Source of the DNA: Paracoccaceae bacterium
GTDB lineage: Bacteria; Pseudomonadota; Alphaproteobacteria; Rhodobacterales; Rhodobacteraceae
Reading direction: 5' to 3'
NCBI GenBank assembly: GCA_028875855.1
Contig: JAGWVA010000036.1
Location: 1-39,354, forward strand
DNA length: 39,354 nucleotides
In this document: piece by piece, positions 31,692 through 39,354 of the stretch
Numbering within the stretch: position 1 is the stretch's first letter
How the letters are laid out: each line of letters opens with the position of its first letter
Notes under the pieces: generated by a model
What the model saw: only the letters and a program-made list of their open reading frames with translations
The model's database searches: none
What the model was told of the DNA's origin: nothing
Made by a program: the position numbers and the translations under genes

Positions 31692-32246
31692 TCAGCCCTG
31701 CGCGGTGAACCCGCCGTAGCGGCCCGCCGAGAAGACGAGCGGCGCGCCATCGCGGAAGGCCGCGCGCAGCACACGGCCGACGATGATCACGTGATCGCCG
31801 CCCTCGTGGCTGGCATGGGTCACGCATTCGAACCGCGCGAGCGTGCCGGGGATCAGCGGCGTGCCCTCGGGCGAAAGCGTCATGTGCAGGCCCTGGAAAT
31901 GATCGTCGGGCTGGGTGAAGTGGCGGCAGAGGTCGCGCTGTTCCTCGCCCAGAATGTGGATCGCGAAGGCCTGCGCGCCAGAGAACGCCGCGAAGCGCCG
32001 CGAGGCGCGGGCGGGCGACCACAGCACCAGCGGCGGGTCGAGCGAGAGCGCCGCGAAGCTGTTGGCGGTCAGCCCGACCGGCCCCTGCGGACCGGTCGTC
32101 GTCACCACGGTCACACCGGTCGAAAAGCGGCCAAGCGCATCGCGGAACAGCCGCGCGGTCTCGGGCCCGGGGATGAAGGCGGTCTCTGGGGCGTCGTGGG
32201 TCACGGGCTCTCCGTCGGTGGCGGTTCTGTCCATCGTCTCCGTCAT
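31692..32246 (-). CDS. Flavin reductase-like protein (FMN-binding split-barrel type)
   Basis: A 184-residue flavin reductase of the HpaC/DIM6 group. The family stretch FSTGVTVVTTTGPQGPVGLT is followed by ANSFAALSLDPPLVLW and a late FECVTHASHEGGDHVIIVGR with the typical GDH motif. It would supply reduced FMN with NAD(P)H to the LLM-type monooxygenase encoded two genes upstream. The ATG directly follows the stop codon of the aldo/keto reductase gene (TAGATG), so it is the last gene of a compact three-gene operon. Confidence 0.88.
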   Translation of the reverse strand: MTETMDRTATDGEPVTHDAPETAFIPGPETARLFRDALGRFSTGVTVVTTTGPQGPVGLTANSFAALSLDPPLVLWSPARASRRFAAFSGAQAFAIHILGEEQRDLCRHFTQPDDHFQGLHMTLSPEGTPLIPGTLARFECVTHASHEGGDHVIIVGRVLRAAFRDGAPLVFSAGRYGGFTAQG

Positions 32247-33140
32247 CTAGGGCACCTCGTGCCCAAGGGCGAGCGTGTAAAGCTCGAACCATGTCTCGCG
32301 GTCCAGCCCCAGCTTCAGCGCATCCGACAGCCGGGCGATCCGCGCAAGGCTGTTGGTGCCCATCACCGGCAGGATCCGGGCGGGATGGCGCAGAAGCCAC
32401 GCGACCGCGACCGCGCCCGCATCTACGCCGAAGGCCGATCCGATCTCGGTCAGACGGTCGCCAAGGGCCCGGTTCTCGGGCGCGAAGAGCCGCCCCCCGC
32501 CCAGGGGCGACCAGGCCATCGGCGCGATGCCGCGTTCCTGAAGGAAGGCCAGATCGCCATTGGTGAAGGGCGCGTGATGCAGAAGCGACATCTCGATCTG
32601 GTTCGTGGCCAGCCGCGTCTCCATCGCCGATTGCAGCAGCGTGAAATCCCACGGCCGGAAGTTCGATACGCCGACCGCGCCCACCTTGCCCGAGGCGACC
32701 AGCGCATCCAGCGTCTCGCCGGTTTCGGCATGGTCCATCAGCGGGTCGGGCCGGTGGATCAGCAGCAGGTCGATCCGGTCGGTGTGCATGTCGCGCAGGG
32801 ACGCCTCGACCGAGGTGCGGATATGCGCGGCCGTGGTGTCGTAATGCTTCACCCGCGCATGGGCATGGCGGCCCACCGGCGCGACGATGTCGCATTTGGT
32901 CACGATCTCCATCTTGTCGCGCAGGTGGGGCGCGGCCTTCAGCGCCGCGCCGAACACCGCCTCGACCGTGTAGCCGCCGTAGATGTCGGCGGCGTCGAAG
33001 GTGGTGATGCCCTGGGACAGACAGGCCTCGATCTTCGCCTGCACATGGCCGGGCGAGGTGTCGGCATCGTCGGCAAGCCGCCAGAGCCCATAGACGATCC
33101 GCGAGAGCTTCAGCCCCTTTTGCGCCTTCACGTAATCCAT
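32247..33140 (-). CDS. Aldo/keto reductase
   Basis: A 297-residue TIM-barrel NAD(P)H-dependent reductase. The catalytic tetrad is visible: Asp49 and Tyr54 in TFDAADIYGG, Lys82 in VTKCDI and His129 in LLLIHRPDP. The cofactor segment near the C-terminus reads ILPVMGTNSLARIARL. It resembles the YdhF-type oxidoreductases. It lies between an LLM monooxygenase and a flavin reductase, so it may reduce an aldehyde or ketone released by the monooxygenase. Its start overlaps the monooxygenase stop by one base (TGATG). Confidence 0.9.
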   Translation of the reverse strand: MDYVKAQKGLKLSRIVYGLWRLADDADTSPGHVQAKIEACLSQGITTFDAADIYGGYTVEAVFGAALKAAPHLRDKMEIVTKCDIVAPVGRHAHARVKHYDTTAAHIRTSVEASLRDMHTDRIDLLLIHRPDPLMDHAETGETLDALVASGKVGAVGVSNFRPWDFTLLQSAMETRLATNQIEMSLLHHAPFTNGDLAFLQERGIAPMAWSPLGGGRLFAPENRALGDRLTEIGSAFGVDAGAVAVAWLLRHPARILPVMGTNSLARIARLSDALKLGLDRETWFELYTLALGHEVP

Positions 33141-34297
33141 CAGCGGCGCTCCCCGGTTCCCAGCGGCGTGGCCGGCGTTTCGGCGGGCACGCGGCCGTAG
33201 GCATGGGGCAGCGAGCAGGTCTTGAGATGCGGCAGCACCTTGGTCCCGAAGGCCTTCGCCTCATCGAGATGCGGATAGCCCGAGAAGATGAAGGCGCGGA
33301 TGCCCATCTTCTGATAGGCTTCGATCTCGGACATGACCTGATCGACCGACCCCACCAGCGCCGCGCCGCAGCCCGACCGCGCCCGGCCGATCCCCGTCCA
33401 CAGATGCGGCTCGACATAGCCGAACTGGTCGGCAAGCTCGCGCACCTTCGCCTGATGGGCGACGCCGAGGCTGGTCGCGTCATGCGCGCGCTCGCGGATC
33501 AGGCGGCCGTATTCGTCGTCGAGCTTCGAGACCAGGTCTTCGGCGTATTCCTTCGCCTCGGCCTCGGTGTCGCGCACGATCATGTGGACGCGCAGCCCGT
33601 AGTCGAGCGTGCGGCCATGGGCGGCGGCGCGTTCATGCACGGCGCGCATCCGGTCGGCCAGTTGCTCCTTGGTTTCCGGCCACATCAGATAGACGTCGCA
33701 GTGCTCGGCACAAAGCTCCAGCGCATCGGGCGAATAGCCGCCGAAATACATCAGCGGCCCGCCGTTCTGCTGGTAGGGCTTGGCCGGTTCGGTCGGCACG
33801 CCCTTGAACTGATAGACCTCGCCGTCGATGGTGATCTCGTCCTGCGTCCAGGCCTGCCGCAGGATCTGCACCACCTCGCGGGAGCGTTGGTAGCGGAAGC
33901 GGCTGTCGGCCTTCTCGCCGGGAAAGTCCGAGCTGATGATGTTCAGCACCAGCCGCCCCTTCAGCATGTGATCGAGCGTCGCCACCGTGCGCGCCAGCAT
34001 GATCGGCTGCATCTCGCCGCAGCGGATCGCGGCCAGAAGGTTCATCCTGCTGGTGATCGGCGCGCAGCCCGCGACGAAGCTCAGCGTGTCCTGACCGACC
34101 TGATAGGACGAGGGGCACAGGATGTTGCGGAACCCCAGCTTCTCCGCCGTCGTCACGATTTCCGAGCAATGGTCCCAGCTTGAGCGCAGATCGCCCTCCG
34201 GCACGCCGAGGTGGCGGTAGTCGTCCGAGCAGAGGGCTGCGAACCAGCTGACCTCTGCGGCATCGAGGTCGGCGGATGTGACGGGGACGATGGTCAT
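33140..34297 (-). CDS. LLM-class flavin-dependent monooxygenase (SsuD-like)
   Basis: A 385-residue protein of the bacterial luciferase-like (LLM) class, similar in layout to alkanesulfonate monooxygenase SsuD. Visible landmarks are [51 protein letters not shown] and a late [18 protein letters not shown]. It uses reduced FMN and oxygen and is probably served by the flavin reductase at 31692. GGGAGGAA precedes the ATG. No sulfonate or taurine transporter is adjacent, so the substrate is open. The promoter at 34329-34356 drives the operon. Confidence 0.88.
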   Translation of the reverse strand: MTIVPVTSADLDAAEVSWFAALCSDDYRHLGVPEGDLRSSWDHCSEIVTTAEKLGFRNILCPSSYQVGQDTLSFVAGCAPITSRMNLLAAIRCGEMQPIMLARTVATLDHMLKGRLVLNIISSDFPGEKADSRFRYQRSREVVQILRQAWTQDEITIDGEVYQFKGVPTEPAKPYQQNGGPLMYFGGYSPDALELCAEHCDVYLMWPETKEQLADRMRAVHERAAAHGRTLDYGLRVHMIVRDTEAEAKEYAEDLVSKLDDEYGRLIRERAHDATSLGVAHQAKVRELADQFGYVEPHLWTGIGRARSGCGAALVGSVDQVMSEIEAYQKMGIRAFIFSGYPHLDEAKAFGTKVLPHLKTCSLPHAYGRVPAETPATPLGTGERR

Positions 34298-34328
34298 GGA
34301 TTCCTCCCGGGGGGTGCGATTTGCCCTT

Positions 34329-34356
34329 GTGTAACGCCCGCTTTGATGTAGATCAA
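34329..34356 (-). promoter_or_regulatory. Promoter of the LLM monooxygenase operon overlapped by a palindrome
   Basis: On the minus strand, TTGATC (34351-34356), a 16-nt spacer and TTACAC (34329-34334) form a promoter. The -35 box is part of the perfect palindrome TTGATGTAGATCAA at 34343-34356, which fits TTGAT-N4-ATCAA of the FNR family. Because the palindrome covers the -35 box, it is better placed for repression, perhaps by the divergent GntR regulator, than for class II activation. Confidence 0.5.
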
Positions 34357-34388
34357 TAGTGTATCAATTTTCGGCCAAACGCGACGAC

Positions 34389-35090
34389 ATGCCTCAGAAC
34401 GGCTCCTTGCCCCTTTACCTTCAGATCAGCGAGCTTCTGATCCGCGACATCGCGGCGGGGCGGCTGATCGACGGTGCGAAGCTGCCCCCCGAACGCGAGA
34501 TGGCGGGCCAGATGGGCATCGCGGTCGGCACGCTGCGCAAGGCGCTGTCGGACCTCGAGGCCAAGGGGCTTTTGCAGCGCGTGCAGGGGTCGGGGAACTA
34601 CGTGCGCGCGCGGGCCGAAGTCGCCTCGGTCTATGCGCTTTTCCGGCTGGAACTGGTCGAGGGCGGGGGCCTGCCCACGGCCGAGGTGCTGTCGGTCGAG
34701 CGCCTGCCCAAGCCCGCCGATCTGCCGGACTTCGGGCGCGCGCGCGACGCGCACCGCATCCGCCGCCTGCGCCGCCTGTCGGGCCGGCCTGCGGCGGTGG
34801 AAGAGATCTGGCTGGACGGGTCCCATGCCGTAACGGTGACGGCCGGGGATCTGTCCGAATCGCTCTACCTGTTCTACCGCGAGTCGCTCGGGCTCTGGAT
34901 TCAGCGGGCCGAGGATCGGGTGGGGCTGGGCCATGTGCCCGACTGGGCGCGGGCCCCGTTTGCGCCGCGCCCCGGCGCGCCCGCGCCGCTGATCGAACGG
35001 ATCAGCTGGGCGCAGGACGGTGCGAGTGCGGAATTTTCGCGGACTTGGTTCGATCAGGATGTGGCGCGCTACGTGGCGCGACTGAGGTAG
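34389..35090 (+). CDS. GntR-family regulator with UTRA domain
   Basis: A 233-residue HutC-subfamily GntR regulator. The winged helix (about 6-75) reads PLYLQISELLIRDIAAGRLI, then KLPPEREMAGQMGIAVGTLR and GLLQRVQGSGNYV; the UTRA effector domain follows (about 90-230; RRLRRLSGRPAAVEEIWLDG). It is divergent from the LLM monooxygenase operon and 6 nt upstream of the Gfo/Idh gene. ATG 34389 is chosen on the fold; no clear SD, and GTG 34359 is an alternative. It probably controls both flanking transcription units through the palindrome at 34343-34356. Confidence 0.88.
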   Translation: MPQNGSLPLYLQISELLIRDIAAGRLIDGAKLPPEREMAGQMGIAVGTLRKALSDLEAKGLLQRVQGSGNYVRARAEVASVYALFRLELVEGGGLPTAEVLSVERLPKPADLPDFGRARDAHRIRRLRRLSGRPAAVEEIWLDGSHAVTVTAGDLSESLYLFYRESLGLWIQRAEDRVGLGHVPDWARAPFAPRPGAPAPLIERISWAQDGASAEFSRTWFDQDVARYVARLR

Positions 35091-35096
35091 GAAGAC

Positions 35097-36212
35097 ATGA
35101 CGGATACAGTGAAATACGGAATGATCGGCTGCGGCATGATGGGGCAGGAACACCTGCGCAACATCGCGCTGCTGCCGGGGGCCGAGGTCGTGGCGATCTT
35201 CGAGCCCGACGCGGGCATGCGCGCCGAGGCGGCAAGGCTGGCACCCACGGCGCGGATGGTGGGATCAATTGCCGAGCTTCTGGCGGTCGAGGCGGTTCAG
35301 GCGCTGGTGATCGTGAGCCCGAACTTCCTGCATCTGCGTCAGCTCGAAGAGATCGCTGCGATCCGCCCGCTGCCGGTGCTGTGCGAAAAGCCGCTTTTCA
35401 CCGATCCGGCCGATGCGCCGCGCATCGCGGCCCTGCGCGCGTCCTATCCCGCGCCGATCTGGGTGGCGATGGAATACCGCTACATGCCCCCCGTCGCGAA
35501 ACTGATCTCCGAAGTGGACGCGGCCACCGGCGGGGTCAAGATGCTCACGATCCGCGAGCATCGCTTTCCCTTCCTCGAGAAGGTCGGCGACTGGAACCGC
35601 TTCAACGCCAACACCGGCGGCACGCTGGTCGAGAAATGCTGCCATTTCTTCGACCTGATGCGGGTGATCCTGCGGTCCGACCCGGTGCGGGTGCTGGCCT
35701 CGGGCGGGCAGGGGGTGAACCACCTCGACGAAAGCTATGACGGCAAGACGCCCGACATCTGGGACAATGCCTATGTCATCGTCGAATTCGCCAGCGGGGC
35801 GCGGGCGATGCTGGAGCTGTGCATGTTCGCCGAAGGCGCGCGCTATCAGGAAGAGATCAGCGCGGTCGGCCCCGTGGGCAAGATCGAGGCGCTGGTGCCC
35901 GGCCCGGGCCGGTTCTGGCCCGCCCATCTGGGCGCGCCGCCCGTGCCGCAGGTGATCGTGAGCCCGCGCGATCCCAAGGGGCCTATGGTGATGGAGATCC
36001 CGGTGGACCCGGAAATCCTGGCCGCGGGGGATCACAACGGATCGACCTTCTACCAGCATCGCGGCTTCAACGCCGTGGTGCGCGGGCAGGGCACCCCCGA
36101 GGTCAGCCTTGCCGATGGCTGGTGGGCGGTGGCGATGGGGATGGCGGCGCAGAAATCCGCCGCGACCGGGCAGGCCGTCGATCTGGCTGCCGAAGGTCTG
36201 GCGCCGTCCTGA
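35097..36212 (+). CDS. Gfo/Idh/MocA-family NAD(P)-dependent oxidoreductase
   Basis: A 371-residue dehydrogenase. The Rossmann motif is MIGCGMMGQEHLRNI at the N-terminus and the family catalytic Lys lies in VLCEKPLFTDPADA (around residue 100). The C-terminal alpha/beta substrate domain has NTGGTLVEKCCHFFDLMRVI, with the conserved His of this family. Members act on inositols, sugars and related polyols. It lies 6 nt after the GntR gene on the same strand, so it is likely co-transcribed and under its control. AGGAAG precedes the start. The substrate is unknown. Confidence 0.9.
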   Translation: MTDTVKYGMIGCGMMGQEHLRNIALLPGAEVVAIFEPDAGMRAEAARLAPTARMVGSIAELLAVEAVQALVIVSPNFLHLRQLEEIAAIRPLPVLCEKPLFTDPADAPRIAALRASYPAPIWVAMEYRYMPPVAKLISEVDAATGGVKMLTIREHRFPFLEKVGDWNRFNANTGGTLVEKCCHFFDLMRVILRSDPVRVLASGGQGVNHLDESYDGKTPDIWDNAYVIVEFASGARAMLELCMFAEGARYQEEISAVGPVGKIEALVPGPGRFWPAHLGAPPVPQVIVSPRDPKGPMVMEIPVDPEILAAGDHNGSTFYQHRGFNAVVRGQGTPEVSLADGWWAVAMGMAAQKSAATGQAVDLAAEGLAPS

Positions 36213-36259
36213 CCCGTCGGTCCTTGTCCTTCGGTGGTCGGTGCCCCCGACAAAACGCT

Positions 36260-36287
36260 TTGAGGACGGGCGCGCCTTTGCTAGCGT
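36260..36287 (+). promoter_or_regulatory. Possible promoter of the small ORF at 36314
   Basis: TTGAGG (36260-36265), a 16-nt spacer and TAGCGT (36282-36287, in a TGCTAGCGT context) resemble sigma70 promoters of GC-rich alphaproteobacteria and lie 26 nt before a GTG with its own SD. Weak on its own. Confidence 0.35.
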
Positions 36288-36313
36288 GACCGCGCACCAG
36301 TTCGTGAGGTCCC

Positions 36314-36595
36314 GTGATAGCCGCGTGCCCGGCCGATTTCGACGGCGAGCCAGAAGACAGATCCAGCGCAGCGACCACGGCTGCTGCGCAGGATTTGGCC
36401 GTGCAGGCGGGGGGCGGCGCGGCCACGCGGGTGCTCGCGGTCCAGAATTCTTCGGGAACCATGGACCTTTACACGGTGCCCTTCCAGCGCGGGGCGCAGG
36501 GCGTGAATGCCCGGCGGACCGATGAAGGCCCTGCCGAACAGGGCGACGCAATCGCGGGAACGCGGAAGGGCAAGGGGCGGCGGCGGGCCGGCTGA
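36314..36595 (+). CDS. Small hypothetical protein, doubtful
   Basis: A 93-residue frame beginning GTG with GAGG 4 nt upstream and a promoter-like sequence before it. The product is Ala/Gly-rich with a basic end (RKGKGRRRAG), no membrane segment or recognisable domain. Its stop codon abuts the convergent phnM stop. Apart from it and the promoter-like site, I see nothing else in the 383-nt stretch 36213-36595. It could equally be a non-coding convergent intergenic region. Confidence 0.35.
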   Translation: MIAACPADFDGEPEDRSSAATTAAAQDLAVQAGGGAATRVLAVQNSSGTMDLYTVPFQRGAQGVNARRTDEGPAEQGDAIAGTRKGKGRRRAG

Positions 36596-37774
36596 CTATT
36601 CCGCCGCGATGTCCATCGCCCGGTGCAGGTGCAGGAAGCGCCGCGCGGCCTCGCCCGTCAGATAGGCCAGACGCCCGCCCGAGATCGTCGCCTCGATGGC
36701 CCGGGTCTCGGCGTTCACCACGACAAGATCCGCCCGCTTGCCGGGCGTGAGCGTCCCGCGGTCGGGCATCCGCAGCAACTCGGCCGGATGCGCCGATATC
36801 ATGGCCCAGGCCTTTTCGAGCGGCAGGACGCCCTTGTCCACGATGGCCCATGCCGCCTCGGCCAGCGCGGGGAAATGGTAGTCCGACACCAGCGCGTCGC
36901 AGAGCCCCTCGGCGATCAGGTCGAGCGCCGAGACATTGCCCGCCTGACTGCCGCCCCGCACCACGTTCGGCGCGCCAAGGATGACGGGCGCCATCATCGC
37001 CTTGGCCGCCGCGGCCGCCTTGCGCGTGGTGGGAAATTCCGCGATCCGCGCCCCGATCATCGAGAAGCGTTCGCGCGTTTCGCCATCGGGGTCATCGTGG
37101 CTGCCGTAGATCACGCCCAGCCGGTCGAAGGCCTCGGCCAGCCGGCAAAGGTGGCGCGGCACCTCGCGCGTTCGCGCGGCCGCCTGTTCGACGGCCGTCA
37201 GATGCGCCTCGGGCGTGCGGCCCACGCGGCGCGCCCAGCTTGCGAACCCGCCCGGATCGGCGCGCCGCATCTCCAGCGCTTCCTCGAGGTGGTTGTTGAA
37301 GACGACATAGCCCAGCCCGTGCCGCTCGATCAGGGCGATCAGCTCCGCGCCGCTGTCCACGAGATGCGTCTCGCAGCGGATTTGCAGGCGCACATCCGTC
37401 GTCAGCCGTCCGCGCACGGCTTCCAGCGCCTCGGCCACGGCGCGGGCATGGGCGGGGGCGCGGTGTCCGCCCTCCCAGCTCCAGCCTTGGGCGAAGAAGG
37501 CGGTGGTGATCCCGTTCGCCGCCGCGTCGCGGTCGGCCGACAGAAGGCCCGTCGTCAGCGGAAAGGGCGCGGTGGGGCGCGGCGCGATGTGGCGTTCGAA
37601 GCTGTCGCCGTGCAGGTCGATGATCCCCGGCAGCACCAGATAGCCCGTCAGATCGACCTCGGGCAGGGGGCCCGTGGCCAGCCGCCCCTCGGCAAGGGCG
37701 ATGGAACGGCGCTGCATCTGGCCGTCGCGCAGGATCGTTGCACCCGTCAGGCGCAGGGGAGGCAGGAGCGTCAT
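36596..37774 (-). CDS. phnM: Alpha-D-ribose 1-methylphosphonate 5-triphosphate diphosphatase
   Basis: A 392-residue amidohydrolase-superfamily enzyme of the C-P lyase pathway. It removes diphosphate from alpha-D-ribose 1-methylphosphonate 5-triphosphate before PhnJ cleaves the C-P bond. Metal-site motifs are LPGIIDLHGDSFERHIAPRP near residues 47-67, the internal FNNHLEE and YGSHDDPDG, and the C-terminal PGKRADLVVVNAETRAIEAT typical of amidohydrolases. It follows phnF on the minus strand after a 97-nt gap. No SD is visible before ATG 37774. The rest of the C-P lyase set starts divergently with phnG. Confidence 0.93.
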   Translation of the reverse strand: MTLLPPLRLTGATILRDGQMQRRSIALAEGRLATGPLPEVDLTGYLVLPGIIDLHGDSFERHIAPRPTAPFPLTTGLLSADRDAAANGITTAFFAQGWSWEGGHRAPAHARAVAEALEAVRGRLTTDVRLQIRCETHLVDSGAELIALIERHGLGYVVFNNHLEEALEMRRADPGGFASWARRVGRTPEAHLTAVEQAAARTREVPRHLCRLAEAFDRLGVIYGSHDDPDGETRERFSMIGARIAEFPTTRKAAAAAKAMMAPVILGAPNVVRGGSQAGNVSALDLIAEGLCDALVSDYHFPALAEAAWAIVDKGVLPLEKAWAMISAHPAELLRMPDRGTLTPGKRADLVVVNAETRAIEATISGGRLAYLTGEAARRFLHLHRAMDIAAE

Positions 37775-37871
37775 TGGGAAACCGCACTGCTCATGGTTGT
37801 TTTGCCTGTGGATAAGCCGAATCTGTATCGCAGGTGTGACAAGTTCGCCCTTGATGACGAACTTTGGCGGA

Positions 37872-38666
37872 TCAACCCCGGCCGCCCGTCATCAGGTCCT
37901 CGGGCGACACGGTCAGCGCGATCCGGTCGCCCGCGAACCAGGTCACGCCGAACTCCACCGGCTGGCCCTGCGCGTCCACGTTCACCGCCTCGGTCCGCAA
38001 GAGCGCCGCCCCCGGTCGCAGCCGCAGGGCCGCGGCCTGCGTCGCGGTGGCGGTCTTCGCGGTGATCCGGGTCGTCGCGCGGGTGTAATCCGCGACCCCC
38101 TCGGCGGCCAGCGCCTCGGTGATCGATCCGCGGGCCTGCAGAATGGCCAGCAGCCCCGGCAGCCGGTCGGCGGGAAACACCGACCGCGACAGCGCCACCG
38201 GCGCCCCGTCGGCAAGCGAGATGCCTTCATAGACATGGACCCTTGCGCCCTCGGGCAGCCCAAGTTCCCGCGCCTCGCGCGCATCGGCGTGGCGCGTCTC
38301 CAGCCGCAGGATCTCGCGCGCGGGAAGCTGGCCCGCCGCGGCAAGGTTCTGGTGAAAGCGCACGCGGCGGCCAATCGCATAGTCCATCGCCTTCGCCGCG
38401 ACGAAGACGCCCGCGCCGCGCCGCGCGTGCACCAGCCCCGCCTCTGCAAGATCCGCCAGCGCGCGGCGCACCGTGTGGCGGTTCACGCCGAACCGGGCGG
38501 CAAGCTCGGCCTCGGTCGGCAGGCGGTCGCCCTGCCGGTAATGCCCCCGCGCGATCTCGGCCCGCAGCGCCTCGGCGATGGATTGCCACAGCGGCACGCG
38601 GCGGGCGGCGCCCCCGGCGATCGACTGTTCCGTCATGAAAGGTTCATCGGCATCGGCTTGTGTCAT
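37872..38666 (-). CDS. phnF: Phosphonate-metabolism GntR-family regulator
   Basis: A 264-residue GntR/UTRA regulator of the PhnF type. The winged helix includes LWQSIAEALRAEIARGHYRQ, DRLPTEAELAARFGVNRHTV and a GAGVFVA wing; the UTRA domain follows (HVYEGISLADGAPVALSRSV) and ends near MTGGRG. ATG 38666 is chosen; ATG 38636 is a shorter alternative and neither has a clear SD. It is divergent from phnG and precedes phnM on the same strand, so it probably represses both arms of the phn locus through the operator at 38684-38718. Confidence 0.9.
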   Translation of the reverse strand: MTQADADEPFMTEQSIAGGAARRVPLWQSIAEALRAEIARGHYRQGDRLPTEAELAARFGVNRHTVRRALADLAEAGLVHARRGAGVFVAAKAMDYAIGRRVRFHQNLAAAGQLPAREILRLETRHADAREARELGLPEGARVHVYEGISLADGAPVALSRSVFPADRLPGLLAILQARGSITEALAAEGVADYTRATTRITAKTATATQAAALRLRPGAALLRTEAVNVDAQGQPVEFGVTWFAGDRIALTVSPEDLMTGGRG

Positions 38667-38676
38667 GCGGCGCGCT

Positions 38677-38718
38677 TTGCTATGAATTTGTCTAGTTGTA
38701 TAGAAGTTGAACAAATTC
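38677..38718. promoter_or_regulatory. phnG promoter with probable PhnF operator
   Basis: For the plus strand, TTGCTA (38677-38682), a 16-nt spacer and TATAGA (38699-38704) form a promoter 28 nt before phnG. A perfect 8-bp inverted repeat, GAATTTGT (38684-38691) and ACAAATTC (38711-38718), straddles it, with tandem TTGTCTAG and TTGTATAG boxes in the centre. PhnF binding is inferred from position and symmetry. Confidence 0.5.
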
Positions 38719-38731
38719 GCAAGGTGTCTGC

Positions 38732-39166
38732 ATGACCGATCTCACCGAGCGGAAGGGCTGGCTTGGCCTACTGGCAAAGGCCCCGCCCGCGGCCCTCGCG
38801 GCCCTTTGGGACGGTGCGCCCGACCATGAGGTTCTGCGCGCCCCCGAAATCGGCGCCGTCATGGTGCGCGGCCGCATGGGCGGGACCGGGGCGCCTTTCA
38901 ACCTTGGTGAGATGACGGTGACGCGGTGCTCGGTGCGTCTGCGCTCGGGCGAGGTCGGGCATGGCTATGTGCAGGGCCGCGACAAGGACCACGCGCGGCG
39001 GGTTGCGCTGATCGACGCGCTGATGCAGGGGCCCGGGGCGGAAGATCTGCGCGCCCGGGTGCTGGAGCCGCTGTCGCAGGCCGCAGCCCGCAAGGCCGAA
39101 CGTCGCGCCGCCAAGGCCGCCGCGACGCGGGTCGAGTTCTTCACGCTGGTCCGGGGGGAAGATTGA
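38732..39166 (+). CDS. phnG: Phosphonate C-P lyase system protein PhnG
   Basis: A 144-residue subunit of the C-P lyase core complex (PhnGHIJ), which with PhnI, PhnH and PhnL makes ribose 1-phosphonate triphosphate esters. Family landmarks are RKGWLGLLAKAPPAAL at the N-terminus, FNLGEMTVTRCSVRL with the conserved central Cys, and GHGYVQGRDKDHARRVALID. AAGG lies 7 nt before the start. It opens the plus-strand phn operon and overlaps phnH by one base (TGATG). Confidence 0.93.
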   Translation: MTDLTERKGWLGLLAKAPPAALAALWDGAPDHEVLRAPEIGAVMVRGRMGGTGAPFNLGEMTVTRCSVRLRSGEVGHGYVQGRDKDHARRVALIDALMQGPGAEDLRARVLEPLSQAAARKAERRAAKAAATRVEFFTLVRGED

Positions 39167-39354
39167 TGGAGGCGCTGTCGCTGCAAGGCGGGTTCACCGA
39201 TCCGGCGCATGAGTCGGCTCGGGCGTTCCGCGCCATTCTGAATGCGCTGGCCCGTCCCGGCCGGATAGAGGCCGTGACCGGCGCGCAACCGCCCGCGCCC
39301 CTGTCGGTGGCGGCGGGCGTGGTGCTGCTGACGCTGGCCGATCCCACGACGCCG
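39166..39354 (+). CDS. phnH: Phosphonate C-P lyase system protein PhnH, N-terminal part
   Basis: The first 63 residues of PhnH, cut by the right window edge. Recognised by position after phnG and by the family N-terminus: GGFTDPAHESARAFRAILNA followed by ARPGRIEAV and LTLADPTTP. PhnH is a PLP-transferase-like fold subunit of the C-P lyase core complex without known catalysis. The start overlaps the phnG stop (TGATG). Confidence 0.9.
   Translation, partial: MEALSLQGGFTDPAHESARAFRAILNALARPGRIEAVTGAQPPAPLSVAAGVVLLTLADPTTP

Noticed and set aside
1-39354. CRISPR arrays, insertion sequences, rRNA genes, replication origin
   Set aside because: No regularly spaced repeats, transposase-like frames, rRNA sequence or iteron clusters were seen on reading the window.

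Overview
The window is a GC-rich chromosomal segment that looks like an alphaproteobacterium of the Rhodobacterales (Rhodobacter, Paracoccus and roseobacter relatives). This is inferred from the GC-rich third codon positions, ATGA-coupled operons, a cupin DMSP lyase, an SqrR/BigR-like persulfide sensor, an FnrL-type box, and a GC hairpin beside a GAGGATATTTG motif that I associate from memory with this order. No insertion sequence, integrase, phage gene or CRISPR array was seen.

Left part (1-18137). The window opens inside cydB (cytochrome bd oxidase subunit II), followed by a secreted CHRD-domain protein (minus) and a DMSP lyase-family cupin (plus). A long minus-strand operon then runs from about 8713 down to 1844. 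It encodes two paralogous cupins, a PhzS-like FAD monooxygenase, a periplasmic binding protein and livHMGF, which looks like an uptake-and-hydroxylation module for an aromatic or similar compound. Upstream of it, also on the minus strand (16838 down to 8868), is a nearly complete CoA-dependent aerobic 2-aminobenzoate (anthranilate) type pathway. It has a fused 2-aminobenzoyl-CoA monooxygenase/reductase, an SDR, a MarR regulator, an enoyl-CoA hydratase, an acyl-CoA dehydrogenase, a 4HBT thioesterase, a RidA-like protein lacking the catalytic Arg, and an aryl-CoA ligase. A 3-hydroxyacyl-CoA dehydrogenase is divergent. A perfect 12-bp palindrome between the divergent genes is the likely MarR operator.

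Middle (18138-28170). This part carries envelope, redox and metal genes: a secreted low-complexity protein behind a perfect FNR box, an outer-membrane beta-barrel, a glycine-zipper lipoprotein, and a small secreted protein with a D/Q/R-rich tail. A QseBC/PmrAB-like two-component system is divergent from PepSY, cytochrome b561 and DUF2271 genes. Then come a VIT1-like membrane protein, a cytochrome c, a Met/Cys/His-rich secreted protein, an RcnR/CsoR-type metal sensor with a GC-tract operator, and a CDF metal exporter with a 17-His N-terminus.

Right part (28171-39354). A PhyH-family dioxygenase is divergent from a LacI regulator. A lower-GC islet with a 78-aa membrane protein lies next to tRNA-Arg(TCT). 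Then come the SqrR-like regulator, a three-gene two-component monooxygenase operon (LLM, aldo/keto reductase, flavin reductase) divergent from a GntR regulator and a Gfo/Idh/MocA dehydrogenase, and the start of a C-P lyase locus (phnM and phnF minus; phnG and partial phnH plus).
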